Shown: piece after piece, positions 1-6,099 of the stretch
Layout: every line of letters begins with the position of its first letter
How positions within the stretch are numbered: the stretch's first letter is position 1
NCBI GenBank assembly: GCA_003488145.1
Contig: DNMQ01000082.1
Span: 1-6,976, forward strand
DNA: 6,976 bases
Source of the DNA: Pseudomonas sp.
GTDB taxonomy: Bacteria; Pseudomonadota; Gammaproteobacteria; Pseudomonadales; Pseudomonadaceae
Direction of reading: 5' to 3'
The notes under the pieces: generated by a model
What the model saw: the letters and a program-made list of their open reading frames with translations, nothing else
Database searches by the model: none
What the model was told of the DNA's origin: nothing
Translations under genes and position numbers: made by a program

Positions 1-158
1 ATCGAGCCGCCGAGCAGGAAGGCGCAGAAGCTGAACCACAGGTACATCGAACCGATGTCCTTGTGGTTGGTGGTCAGCAGCCAGCGCGAGAGACCCTTGG
101 CCGGGCCGTGGTGGTGGTCATGTCCGGCATGACCATGATCGTCGATCACTGCACTCAT
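1..158 (-). CDS. ctaD: Cytochrome c oxidase subunit I, N-terminal part (runs off left edge)
   Basis: This is the start of the catalytic heme-copper subunit of an aa3-type cytochrome c oxidase (also called coxA), an inner-membrane protein that reduces O2 to water and pumps protons. The 52 visible codons begin MSAVIDDHGHAGHD, a His-rich cytoplasmic tail. They continue with the conserved LLTTNHKDIGSMYLWFSF segment (about residues 27-44), the family signature leading into the first membrane helix. The ATG at 158-156 is preceded by GAGGA at 171-167, and the coxB stop lies 12 nt upstream, so the two genes are in one operon and probably translated in tandem. The heme and CuB ligands are outside the window. 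Identity is firm from the signature and from coxB immediately upstream. Confidence 0.95.
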   Translation of the reverse strand, partial: MSAVIDDHGHAGHDHHHGPAKGLSRWLLTTNHKDIGSMYLWFSFCAFLLGGS

Positions 159-170
159 CACCGAATCCTC

Positions 171-1304
171 TTACTGGGTGGCTTCTTCGGCCTGTTTGAA
201 GTCGAGCACGTCTTTCGGCGTGACCATTTCGCCGGTCTCGTTGCCCCAGGCGTTGCGCTCGTAGGTGATGACCGCGGCCAGGTCGACTTCCGACAGCTGC
301 TTGCCGAAGGCCGCCATGGCGGTGCCCGGCTTGCCGTTGACGACGATGTTGATGTGCGCCTCGATATCGCCGGTGGCGATAGCCGAGCCCTTGAGGGCCG
401 GGAACATCGGCGGGATGCCTTCGCCGCCGACCTGGTGACAGGACGCGCACGAGGTCTGGTAGATCTTCTCGCCGCGTTCGGTGAGTTCTGCCAGCGTCCA
501 GTCCTTGCTGGTCAGTTCGGCCACCTTGGCGGCCTCTGCTTTCTTCTCGCCGAGCCAGGCGGCGTAGTCCTCGGCGGATTTGACCTCCACCACCACCGGC
601 ATGAAGCCATGATCCTTGCCGCACAGCTCGGTGCACTGGCCACGGTAAATGCCGGGCTCTTCGACGCGGGTCCAGGATTCGTTGATAAAGCCGGGGATGG
701 CGTCCTTCTTCACCGCGAGATCCGGCACCCACCAGGAGTGGATGACGTCTGCCGCGGTGATCAGGAAGCGCACCTTGGCGCCGGCCGGAATCACCAGCGG
801 CTCGTCGACTTCCAGCAGGTAGTTTTCACCCTTGGGCGCCTGGTTGTTGATCTGCTCGCGTGGCGTAGTGAGGTTGCTGAAGAACTCCACATCCTCGCCC
901 AGGTACTTGTAGTGCCACTTCCACTGGTAGCCGGTGATCTGCACGTCGACGTCCGATTCGCTGGAGTCGTAGATGTGGATCAGCGTGCGCGTCGCCGGGA
1001 CCGCCATGCCCACCAGAATCAGCAGCGGGATGACCGTCCAGAGCACCTCGACGCGGGTGTTCTCATGGAAATGGGCTGAATGCTGACGCTTGGTGCGGCG
1101 GTGCGCGATCATCGAATAGATCATCACGCCAAACACCAGCACGCCGATGATCACGCAGATCCAGAAGATCGCCATGTGCAGATCGAACACCGAACGGCTG
1201 ACGTCGGTGGCGCCGGAGCGCATGTTCACATCCCAGGCCGCCTGGGCCTGGCCAAATATTGCCGAAAGCCCAAGCCCCATCCAGATGCATGGATGTCGAG
1301 ACAT
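171..1304 (-). CDS. coxB: Cytochrome c oxidase subunit II with C-terminal cytochrome c domain
   Basis: Subunit II accepts electrons from cytochrome c through its CuA centre and passes them to subunit I. The 377-aa protein has an apparent signal peptide (residues 1 to about 22, ending GQAQA) and two membrane helices (about 44-65 and 86-104). The periplasmic cupredoxin domain carries the full CuA ligand set: His189, Cys224, Glu226, Cys228, His232 and Met235. The aromatic electron-entry segment YQWKWHY is at 126-132. A fused class I cytochrome c domain follows, with the heme motif CASCH at 286-290 and a likely axial Met330 in GTAMAAFG, as in caa3-like enzymes and Pseudomonas CoxB. The ATG at 1304 is preceded by a purine-rich AAGGGGAA at 1318-1311. 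Nothing looks broken. In P. aeruginosa this oxidase is known to be favoured under starvation, but the sequence does not show that here. Confidence 0.98.
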   Translation of the reverse strand: MSRHPCIWMGLGLSAIFGQAQAAWDVNMRSGATDVSRSVFDLHMAIFWICVIIGVLVFGVMIYSMIAHRRTKRQHSAHFHENTRVEVLWTVIPLLILVGMAVPATRTLIHIYDSSESDVDVQITGYQWKWHYKYLGEDVEFFSNLTTPREQINNQAPKGENYLLEVDEPLVIPAGAKVRFLITAADVIHSWWVPDLAVKKDAIPGFINESWTRVEEPGIYRGQCTELCGKDHGFMPVVVEVKSAEDYAAWLGEKKAEAAKVAELTSKDWTLAELTERGEKIYQTSCASCHQVGGEGIPPMFPALKGSAIATGDIEAHINIVVNGKPGTAMAAFGKQLSEVDLAAVITYERNAWGNETGEMVTPKDVLDFKQAEEATQ

Positions 1305-1476
1305 TGCGGGTTCCCCTTATGATTCTTGTTATCCCGCCGACCGCTTGTCTGGCCGCACAAAGGAGCTTGCTCGCTTCTGCGGTTTGACCACGCTTGGATC
1401 TGGCCTCCCCCAATTCCTGGTTGCCAGCCCTTGCTCTGTATGCGCAGTCGGAGTCCATCAGTACGCTTACGAACGG

Positions 1477-1504
1477 AGTATAGACAGCGATTGCAACCTG
1501 GCAA
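1477..1504 (-). promoter_or_regulatory. Candidate sigma70 promoter for coxB-ctaD
   Basis: Read on the minus strand, TTGCCA (1504-1499) and TATACT (1482-1477) are separated by 16 bp. These are close matches to the -35 and -10 consensus. Transcription would start near 1470, giving coxB a leader of about 165 nt. The -35 box lies just past the stop codon of the small membrane-protein gene, so coxB can be transcribed independently of it. The assignment is by inspection only; I see no clear known regulator site in the leader. Confidence 0.5.
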
Positions 1505-1506
1505 TT

Positions 1507-1770
1507 TTACATAGCGCTCGCCCCCGCCTTGACGTCATCGGGATGGTCGTTTTTCTTCACGCCACGAATGTTCATCAGCGCCAGACATACCTGCAGCGTA
1601 ATCAGCGCCCAGGCACCGGCGTACCAGCCCCATACCACCCACAGAACGTTACTCAACAAGAAGCACCAGAAGCCGACGGTACGTCGACGTGGTTGCAGGG
1701 AGCCGATGAGCCACGCAGCGATTACCGTGACCACCATGGCGGGCCATTGCACCAGATCAATCCACTCCAC
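1507..1770 (-). CDS. Small hypothetical membrane protein, three predicted helices
   Basis: I do not recognise a function. From the GTG at 1770 the product is 87 aa, with hydrophobic helices at about 6-24, 31-48 and 51-68. An Arg-rich loop (QPRRR, 26-30) separates the first two, and the tail after NIRGVKKN is short and polar. The Trp-rich stretch NVLWVVWGWYAGAW followed by a third helix loosely recalls three-helix PnuC or SemiSWEET-type units, but that is only an impression. I chose GTG 1770 because GGAGG lies at 1780-1776, four bases upstream, and because the membrane protein begins naturally at VEWIDLVQWP. An in-frame ATG at 1800 lacks a convincing ribosome site, and a further TTG lies at 1857. 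The gene ends at TAA 1509-1507, directly upstream of the coxB promoter. No terminator separates them, so some read-through into coxB is possible. Confidence 0.7.
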   Translation of the reverse strand: MEWIDLVQWPAMVVTVIAAWLIGSLQPRRRTVGFWCFLLSNVLWVVWGWYAGAWALITLQVCLALMNIRGVKKNDHPDDVKAGASAM

Positions 1771-2004
1771 GTTGCCTCCAACACCAAGAATGCGGCGCAT
1801 GGAGGCGCCGCTGGACTCAGATTGGTACGTTGCCTGCTGGGGATAGTTCCGTGGCAATAGGGCGCAGTGCTTTGAAAATCGCGGCCAGTTACGTTAGCGA
1901 AAAATGATGCTGTAAAACTGTAGCCGCAGCCAAAACATCGGCGGCGTTCGTCGTCTGGCTTCCATGTCGGCAGGCCCAGGAACGCGGCGGCTGTAGCGCC
2001 AACT

Positions 2005-2592
2005 TCAGCCGGCTTTAGCTTTCGCGCGGCGTCGTGCGGGACGGTCCGCTCGGCTCAGATAAACATCGATCACTGCGCTTTCACCCAGCAGCGGGCGGGC
2101 GTGCTCGAATAGGCTCATATAGAGGATATCCACTGCTGTGAAGCGCTCGCCGAGAATGTACGGGCCGTGACCCAAAGCCTCCTCGATATGGCTCATCATC
2201 GCTTGGTAAAGGCGTGCCATGGCCGCATCTCGCTCCAAGGCCTGGTTGCCCTTCATGTAAATCAACGGTTCGGTCAACCCGACCTGATAGAACAGCCAGG
2301 TTATATAGCGCGCCCGCAGGGGGTCGCCGACCGGCACGCCAATCCTGGATTGTGGAAATAGGTCCGTGAGATACAGCGCAACGGCTCCGGTCTCGCTGAT
2401 CACCTGGCCGCCATGCTCCAGCGCCGGAGTAAAGCCGTGCGGGTGAGGATTACGGGGGTCCGCTTCGCCATCGCCCACGTTCGGATCACTTACGACCTGA
2501 AGCTCATAATCAGCGCCCAGCTCTTCCAGAAGCCAGACAATGCGCGACGAAAAAGAGCCAGGAGCGTGGTACAGCTTCAAATTGCCAGGCAT
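2005..2592 (-). CDS. Glutathione S-transferase family protein
   Basis: This is a 195-aa cytosolic GST-fold protein, likely conjugating glutathione to electrophiles or reducing small substrates; the actual substrate cannot be read from sequence. The N-terminal thioredoxin-like domain (1 to about 78) starts MPGNLKLYHAPGSFSSRIVW. Ser/Cys-type GSTs carry the active residue in the APGS-FSS region (Ser13-Ser16). The expected cis-proline is in FTPALE (Pro56), and the glutathione gamma-glutamyl site is SETGAVALYL (Ser66 onward). The helical C-terminal domain has GPYILGERFTAVDI, including the N-capping box T152-x-x-D155. The C-terminus (YLSRADRPARRRAKAKAG) is slightly shorter and more basic than usual. 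The ATG at 2592 has GGAGGA nine bases upstream; the frame stays open for 40 codons further, but that stretch lacks family character. It stands alone, about 167 nt downstream of the radical SAM gene, with no clear promoter visible. Confidence 0.87.
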   Translation of the reverse strand: MPGNLKLYHAPGSFSSRIVWLLEELGADYELQVVSDPNVGDGEADPRNPHPHGFTPALEHGGQVISETGAVALYLTDLFPQSRIGVPVGDPLRARYITWLFYQVGLTEPLIYMKGNQALERDAAMARLYQAMMSHIEEALGHGPYILGERFTAVDILYMSLFEHARPLLGESAVIDVYLSRADRPARRRAKAKAG

Positions 2593-2759
2593 CGCGATAT
2601 TTCCTCCGAAGTCAGATCGGCCACCGTCTTCGAGCGTGGCGGCCAGACAATTCAGGCTAGCCCAGCGCCGCTGTATTCGCACATTCGGGTTATCCAAAAT
2701 CCACCGAAACAACGCTGCTGCTTGCTTATGCGCGTTCGGTCAAGGTTAAAAGCTGGCGT

Positions 2760-3824
2760 TTAAAGCAAGTTCATCTGCTGACCTGGCGGCGCGAAGCGGC
2801 TGCAATCCAGGCCGAAGTTCTGCTCGCGGCGGTTGTAGCCCAGACGTCGGCAAGCCAGCTGAAAGCGCTGGCCGAGCAGCTCGGCGAATTGGCCCTCGCC
2901 GCGCATGCGGCTGCCAAAGCGGCTGTCGTACTCCTTGCCGCCGCGTGACTGGCGCACCAGGCTCATGACATGAGCGGCACGCTGCGGAAAATGTTCTTGT
3001 AGCCACTCATCGAATAACGTTGCGACCTCATGGGGCAGGCGCAGCATCACGTAGCCAGCCGAACGGGCGCCGGCATCACGCGCCGCCGCGAGCATGCGCT
3101 CCAGCTCCATGTCATTGATCATCGGAATCATCGGCGCGCACATCACACTTACCGGCACGCCCGCTTCGTGCAGGCTGCGCAACACCCGCAGTCGCGCCGA
3201 GGGCGACGCCGCGCGCGGCTCCATGATGCGCTTGAGCTCGTCGTCCAGCGTGGTCAGGCTAACCGAGACGCTGACCAGGCGCTGCTCGGCCAGCGGCACC
3301 AGCAGATCGAGGTCACGCAGCACCAGCGAGCCCTTGGTGATGATGTGCACGGGGTGCTTGAAGCGCAGCAGGATCTCCAGCGCCTGGCGCGTCAGACGCT
3401 GCTCGCGCTCCAGCGGCTGATAGGCGTCGGTATTCACCCCCAGCGCGATCGGTTGCGGCACGTAGCCCGGCTTGGAGAGTTCCTGTGCGAGGCGCTCGGC
3501 GAGGTTGGTCTTGGCGATCAGCCGCGTCTCGAAGTCGATGCCCGGCGACAGGTCCCAATAGGCATGACTGGGCCGCGCGAAGCAGTAGATGCAGCCGTGT
3601 TCGCAGCCTCGATAGGGATTGACCGAGCGATCGAAACCCACGTCTGGCGACTGGTTGCGGGTCAGTACGCTCTTGGCCGTCTCAAATCGCACTTCGGTGG
3701 CGCGGGTCGGCGGCACGTCCTGTTCCCAGCCGTCGTCGTACGCCTCGCTGCGTATCGGAGCGAAACGGTTGTCCGGGTTGATCGCAGTGCCGCGGCCGCG
3801 TGGTGTGGCACGGGGGAAACTCAT
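2760..3824 (-). CDS. PA0069-family radical SAM protein, SplB/DNA repair photolyase-like
   Basis: This 354-aa protein carries the radical SAM motif C74-x3-C78-x2-C81 (RGCEHGCIYCFARP). The motif binds a [4Fe-4S] cluster that cleaves S-adenosylmethionine to a 5'-deoxyadenosyl radical. The block QSPDVGFDRSVNPYRGCEHG and the later TKGSLVLRDLDLL, VSVSLTTLDDELKRIMEPRA and MCAPMIPMINDME are typical of the COG1533 (SplB-like) group of PA0069/Rv2578c-type proteins. The reaction has not, to my knowledge, been established. A catalytic Cys placed as in spore photoproduct lyase, about 43-50 residues after the cluster, is absent: the next Cys is Cys229. The ATG at 3824 is preferred. An in-frame ATG at 3854 lies inside the LexA operator and would probably be upstream of, or at, the transcript start. 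The ribosome site for 3824 is weak (GGA about 11 bases upstream). Probable SOS control is described under the LexA box. It is divergent from the acyltransferase. Confidence 0.95.
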   Translation of the reverse strand: MSFPRATPRGRGTAINPDNRFAPIRSEAYDDGWEQDVPPTRATEVRFETAKSVLTRNQSPDVGFDRSVNPYRGCEHGCIYCFARPSHAYWDLSPGIDFETRLIAKTNLAERLAQELSKPGYVPQPIALGVNTDAYQPLEREQRLTRQALEILLRFKHPVHIITKGSLVLRDLDLLVPLAEQRLVSVSVSLTTLDDELKRIMEPRAASPSARLRVLRSLHEAGVPVSVMCAPMIPMINDMELERMLAAARDAGARSAGYVMLRLPHEVATLFDEWLQEHFPQRAAHVMSLVRQSRGGKEYDSRFGSRMRGEGQFAELLGQRFQLACRRLGYNRREQNFGLDCSRFAPPGQQMNLL

Positions 3825-3840
3825 GGGAAATCGATCCAGG

Positions 3841-3860
3841 TACTGTTCATGCATACAGTA
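3841..3860 (-). promoter_or_regulatory. LexA (SOS) box upstream of the radical SAM gene
   Basis: TACTGTTCATGCATACAGTA is an inverted repeat with both arms (TACTGT and ACAGTA) identical to the classical gammaproteobacterial LexA consensus CTGT-N8-ACAG and its preferred flanks. The 8-bp core is TCATGCAT rather than the alternating AT core. It ends 16 bp before the ATG at 3824 and overlaps the region where a -10 element would sit (TACTGT at 3860-3855 is itself a plausible -10). LexA bound here would block transcription of the radical SAM gene. The acyltransferase start is about 267 bp away on the other side, so control of that gene is less likely. Confidence 0.88.
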
Positions 3861-4127
3861 ATCGCCTTGGCGACAGCGCGCCAGCGCCGCTGATCGACGC
3901 TGCTTGCTACCGCCTGTCGGCTGGCTCGGGAACATTTGCCTCGCGCTCGGGACAAAGGGGCTGACCGGGTAACGCTTGCACGCGCGAGCGACGCCTGTCG
4001 TGGAGCCGGCCGGCAAACAAAAAGGACGATCGGAGCGCGACGCGCAACCGATCCGGCAGTACCGGCATGCACCGCTTGCGTGCGCTCCATCCTTCACGTC
4101 ACTGCCGCTACTCGTCAGGAGCAGACC
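3861..4127. other. Intergenic region between divergent genes
   Basis: Together with the LexA box this makes a gap of about 300 bp between the radical SAM start and the acyltransferase start. I see no convincing gene in it. The open frames on both strands (plus-strand extension of the acyltransferase from 3936; minus-strand frame 3821-4090) are Arg/Ala-rich and lack ribosome sites. Two short direct repeats are present: GCTCGGGA at 3924-3931 and 3945-3952 (21 bp apart), and CGCCTGTCG at 3911-3919 and 3992-4000. Both are near what chance allows in GC-rich DNA. The acyltransferase promoter must lie here, but I cannot point to clear -35/-10 boxes. Confidence 0.5.
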
Positions 4128-5198
4128 ATGCATCCCACCGGCTCTTTCCACACCCGGGAGAACAATTTCGACTTCCTGCGCTTTTTCGCTGCGGCGCTGG
4201 TGCTGTTCGCCCACAGCTATCCGCTGGTTGGCCGCCGCGGTGATGAGCCCCTGACATTGCTGACCGGCTACGAAAAGGGCGGCTCGATCGCCGTCGGCAT
4301 CTTCTTCGTCATGAGCGGCTATCTGATCACCTCGTCCTGGCTGGCCAGCAGCAGTCCGAAGAGCTTTCTGATCAAGCGGGCGCTGCGCATCTTCCCGGCG
4401 CTGATCGTCGCGGTGCTGCTCTCGGTCTTCGTCATCGGGCCGCTGGTCACGCAATTCGACCTCGCGCGCTACCTCGCCGCCGATGGCACCTGGACCTATC
4501 TGCAGAACATCCTGCTGGTGACGCGCTACGAACTGCCCGGTGTGTTCACCGGCAACACCTATCCCGATGTGGTCAACGGCTCGTTGTGGACGTTGCCGCT
4601 GGAAGTGCTGATGTACATCGGCGTGATGATTCTCGGGCTGACCGGTTTCCTCAAGCGGCGGCTGATCTTCCTGCCGATTGCGGTGCTTGCCGTCGGGCAT
4701 TTCTGGCTGCTGGGCAAGCTGGGGATCGAGTCCTACTTCATCAAGAATATCTTCAAGCTGGGCTTGCTCTATTACAGCGGCGCGGCGCTGTTCCTCTATC
4801 GCGACGACATTCCCTGGCGTGGCTGGATCGCGGCGTTGTTGTTCGCCGCGCTGGTGGCAACCTTCCGTACCGACATCGGCCCGCTGGTGTACTTCATTGC
4901 GTTGCCGTATCTGGTGCTCTACCTGGCCTACGCGCCGCTGCCGCTGATTTCGCGCTTCGGCAAGTACGGCGATTTTTCCTATGGCCTGTACATCTACGCC
5001 TTCCCGTTCCAGCAGCTGACCATCTACCTGTTCGGCCCGCAGGTCGGCGTGCTCGGCCTGACGCTGATCGCCTTCGTGCCGACGCTGATCCTCGCCGCGC
5101 TGTCCTGGCACCTGATCGAGGCGCCGGCGATGAAGCTCAAGCGCCTGTTTGCTTCGCCACCGCAGCCGGGGCGAGCGACGCCGAAGGTCGAGGGCTGA
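4128..5198 (+). CDS. Acyltransferase-3 family integral membrane protein (OafA-like)
   Basis: This 356-aa multi-helix inner-membrane protein belongs to the family that O-acylates (often O-acetylates) lipopolysaccharide, exopolysaccharide or other glycans. It has the family's R-x10-H motif (Arg18 and His29 in DFLRFFAAALVLFAHS), the FFVMSGYLI block (59-67), the KRALRIFPAL block (83-92) and SLWTLPLEV (152-160). The last helix closes with WHLIEAP (337-343). About ten hydrophobic segments are visible and there is no C-terminal SGNH domain, so this is the simple single-domain form. The ATG at 4128 is preceded by AGGAG (4117-4121) with about 6 nt spacing; upstream in-frame codons look non-coding. It is the only plus-strand gene and has no glycan-synthesis neighbours, so the acceptor is unknown. 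A terminator follows 13 bp after the stop. Base composition does not look foreign by eye. Confidence 0.93.
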   Translation: MHPTGSFHTRENNFDFLRFFAAALVLFAHSYPLVGRRGDEPLTLLTGYEKGGSIAVGIFFVMSGYLITSSWLASSSPKSFLIKRALRIFPALIVAVLLSVFVIGPLVTQFDLARYLAADGTWTYLQNILLVTRYELPGVFTGNTYPDVVNGSLWTLPLEVLMYIGVMILGLTGFLKRRLIFLPIAVLAVGHFWLLGKLGIESYFIKNIFKLGLLYYSGAALFLYRDDIPWRGWIAALLFAALVATFRTDIGPLVYFIALPYLVLYLAYAPLPLISRFGKYGDFSYGLYIYAFPFQQLTIYLFGPQVGVLGLTLIAFVPTLILAALSWHLIEAPAMKLKRLFASPPQPGRATPKVEG

Positions 5199-5211
5199 TT
5201 TGGACTGGTAC

Positions 5212-5248
5212 AAAAAAAGGAACCCGCCACTTGGCGGGTTCTTTGTTT
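5212..5248. terminator. Bidirectional rho-independent terminator
   Basis: A 9-bp perfect stem, GAACCCGCC (5220-5228) with GGCGGGTTC (5233-5241), encloses an ACTT loop. It is flanked by seven A on the left (5212-5218) and TTTGTTT on the right (5242-5248). It serves the acyltransferase on the plus strand. On the minus strand it serves the prlC-yheV-DUF1835 group, where the U-run is an uninterrupted seven. Its position between two convergent stops (5198 and 5306) fits. Confidence 0.93.
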
Positions 5249-5305
5249 GAGAGGTTGGGCGCGCCGAGTCCTGGCCGCGAAGCAGATGGCTCGGTATTGG
5301 GCCTT

Positions 5306-6094
5306 TCACCTCATGACTCGGCGCACCTGCAGATCACGGTAAGCGGCTGTTGGATCGCCCTGTACCTCCAGACGCCCTGCGGCAGCCAGTACGCGGGCGC
5401 GCCAGTAGAGGAAGAAATCCGTGGGAAAGAAACCGTCGCAATGGCCCATGACCTCGGCCATCGCACGCGCCAGCGGAGCGAATTCGTCGGGGCTGGCAGC
5501 GACCAGCGCCGCGTCGATCAGTCGATAGTCTTCGCCCCGAAACGCCCCCTCGAACCAGCGGCGAATGCCATGCGTGCTCGCGCACTGCTCGTGCCAGACC
5601 GCAGCGAGTTCAGCCTGGCGAGACGCGGGAACCGCCTGTGGGCTGTATAGCGCCGCCAGTGCCTCGGGCGAATGCATGGACACCGCCTTGCGCTGGCCGG
5701 CGCGGCTGTCTCCGGTGCCGCAAGCGACTTCGTGCAACCCGCATCTGGAGCCCTGCAGCAGCGCGGCGATGCGAGCCAGCAGTAGCTGTTCGGATGCGCT
5801 GTCGCCGTGCCAAACCGTTACGGCCGCAGCCTGTTTGGCTAGGTTGGCTAGGTTGGCTAGCCAGAGTGCATCAGCCGCTAGCTCATCGGCGAACACCGGG
5901 TGTGGAGCCACCTCTGCGGGCCAGACCTGCTCCCAGAATGCGGCGCGAGCAGCGCAAGGCGCACGATCCACGTCATTCAGCGGTCCGACAGCCAGGTCGT
6001 CGCGCAACACCCGCACCTGTACCTCGGGCTCGAACCTGGCCAGTAGCGCACGTACGCTGTCGCCGGCCAGGTCGCCGCAGGTCAGGTGCAGCAC
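5306..6094 (-). CDS. DUF1835 domain-containing protein
   Basis: This 262-aa soluble protein of unknown function is recognised as DUF1835 (probably with a DUF3658-like C-terminal part). The signs are the N-terminal LHLTCGDLAGDSVRALL, the segment VLRDDLAVGPLND (29-41) and VWHGDSASEQLLLARI (94-109). The C-terminal half contains HGIRRWFEGAFRGEDYRLIDAALV and DGFFPTDFFLYWRARVL. It starts at GTG 6094, only 5 nt after the TAG of the zinc-ribbon gene, without a good ribosome site of its own, so translation is probably coupled. Residues 78-86 (WLANLANLA) come from a 9-bp DNA triplication described separately. It is the last gene of the run and ends before the bidirectional terminator. No catalytic role should be assigned from this sequence. 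Confidence 0.85.
   Translation of the reverse strand: MLHLTCGDLAGDSVRALLARFEPEVQVRVLRDDLAVGPLNDVDRAPCAARAAFWEQVWPAEVAPHPVFADELAADALWLANLANLAKQAAAVTVWHGDSASEQLLLARIAALLQGSRCGLHEVACGTGDSRAGQRKAVSMHSPEALAALYSPQAVPASRQAELAAVWHEQCASTHGIRRWFEGAFRGEDYRLIDAALVAASPDEFAPLARAMAEVMGHCDGFFPTDFFLYWRARVLAAAGRLEVQGDPTAAYRDLQVRRVMR
5835..5861. repeat. Three tandem copies of a 9-bp unit inside the DUF1835 gene
   Basis: The unit TTGGCTAGG occurs at 5835-5843 and 5844-5852, and at 5853-5861 with a final C. In the coding direction each copy reads CTAGCCAAC or near it, giving Leu-Ala-Asn, Leu-Ala-Asn, Leu-Ala-Lys. It uses the rare Leu codon CTA and creates CTAG three times, a tetramer usually scarce in bacterial genomes. 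Copy-number change would stay in frame and add or remove three residues. Confidence 0.9.
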
Positions 6095-6099
6095 TGTGG

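Noticed and set aside
63..1079. Plus-strand 338-codon frame across coxB
   Set aside because: It is antisense to coxB, whose ligands and domains are all intact. The His/Val/Asp-rich translation is the mirror of coxB codon bias.
1905..1925. CTGTAAAACTGTAG as a second LexA-type site
   Set aside because: The two CTGT elements are direct, not inverted, and no ACAG lies at the required 8-bp spacing.
2593..2712. 40-residue N-terminal extension of the GST
   Set aside because: ATG 2592 has GGAGGA at good spacing and begins the standard GST first strand (LKLYHAP); the upstream residues have no GST-like pattern.
3921..3940. Possible sigma54 promoter upstream of the acyltransferase (TGGCTC ... TTGCC)
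   Set aside because: The spacing between the GG and GC elements is wrong for sigma54.
3924..3952. Direct repeat GCTCGGGA spaced 21 bp as an operator
   Set aside because: An 8-base repeat within about 300 bp of GC-rich DNA is near chance expectation, and no regulator gene is nearby.
3936..4127. N-terminal extension of the acyltransferase by 64 residues
   Set aside because: The translation is Arg/Ala/Thr-rich without membrane or family character, while ATG 4128 has AGGAG and the family's normal N-terminus.
3825..5309. Minus-strand frame open for about 495 codons opposite the acyltransferase, continuous with the radical SAM frame
   Set aside because: Its translation is Gln/Arg/Asp/Glu-rich with no domain character, no ribosome site, and lies exactly antisense to a well-supported membrane protein. 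Long antisense open frames are common opposite high-GC3 genes.
4586..5650. Plus-strand 354-codon frame overlapping the acyltransferase, the terminator and DUF1835
   Set aside because: It crosses a terminator hairpin and two genes in other frames; its Arg/Ala-rich composition is typical of a frame shadow.
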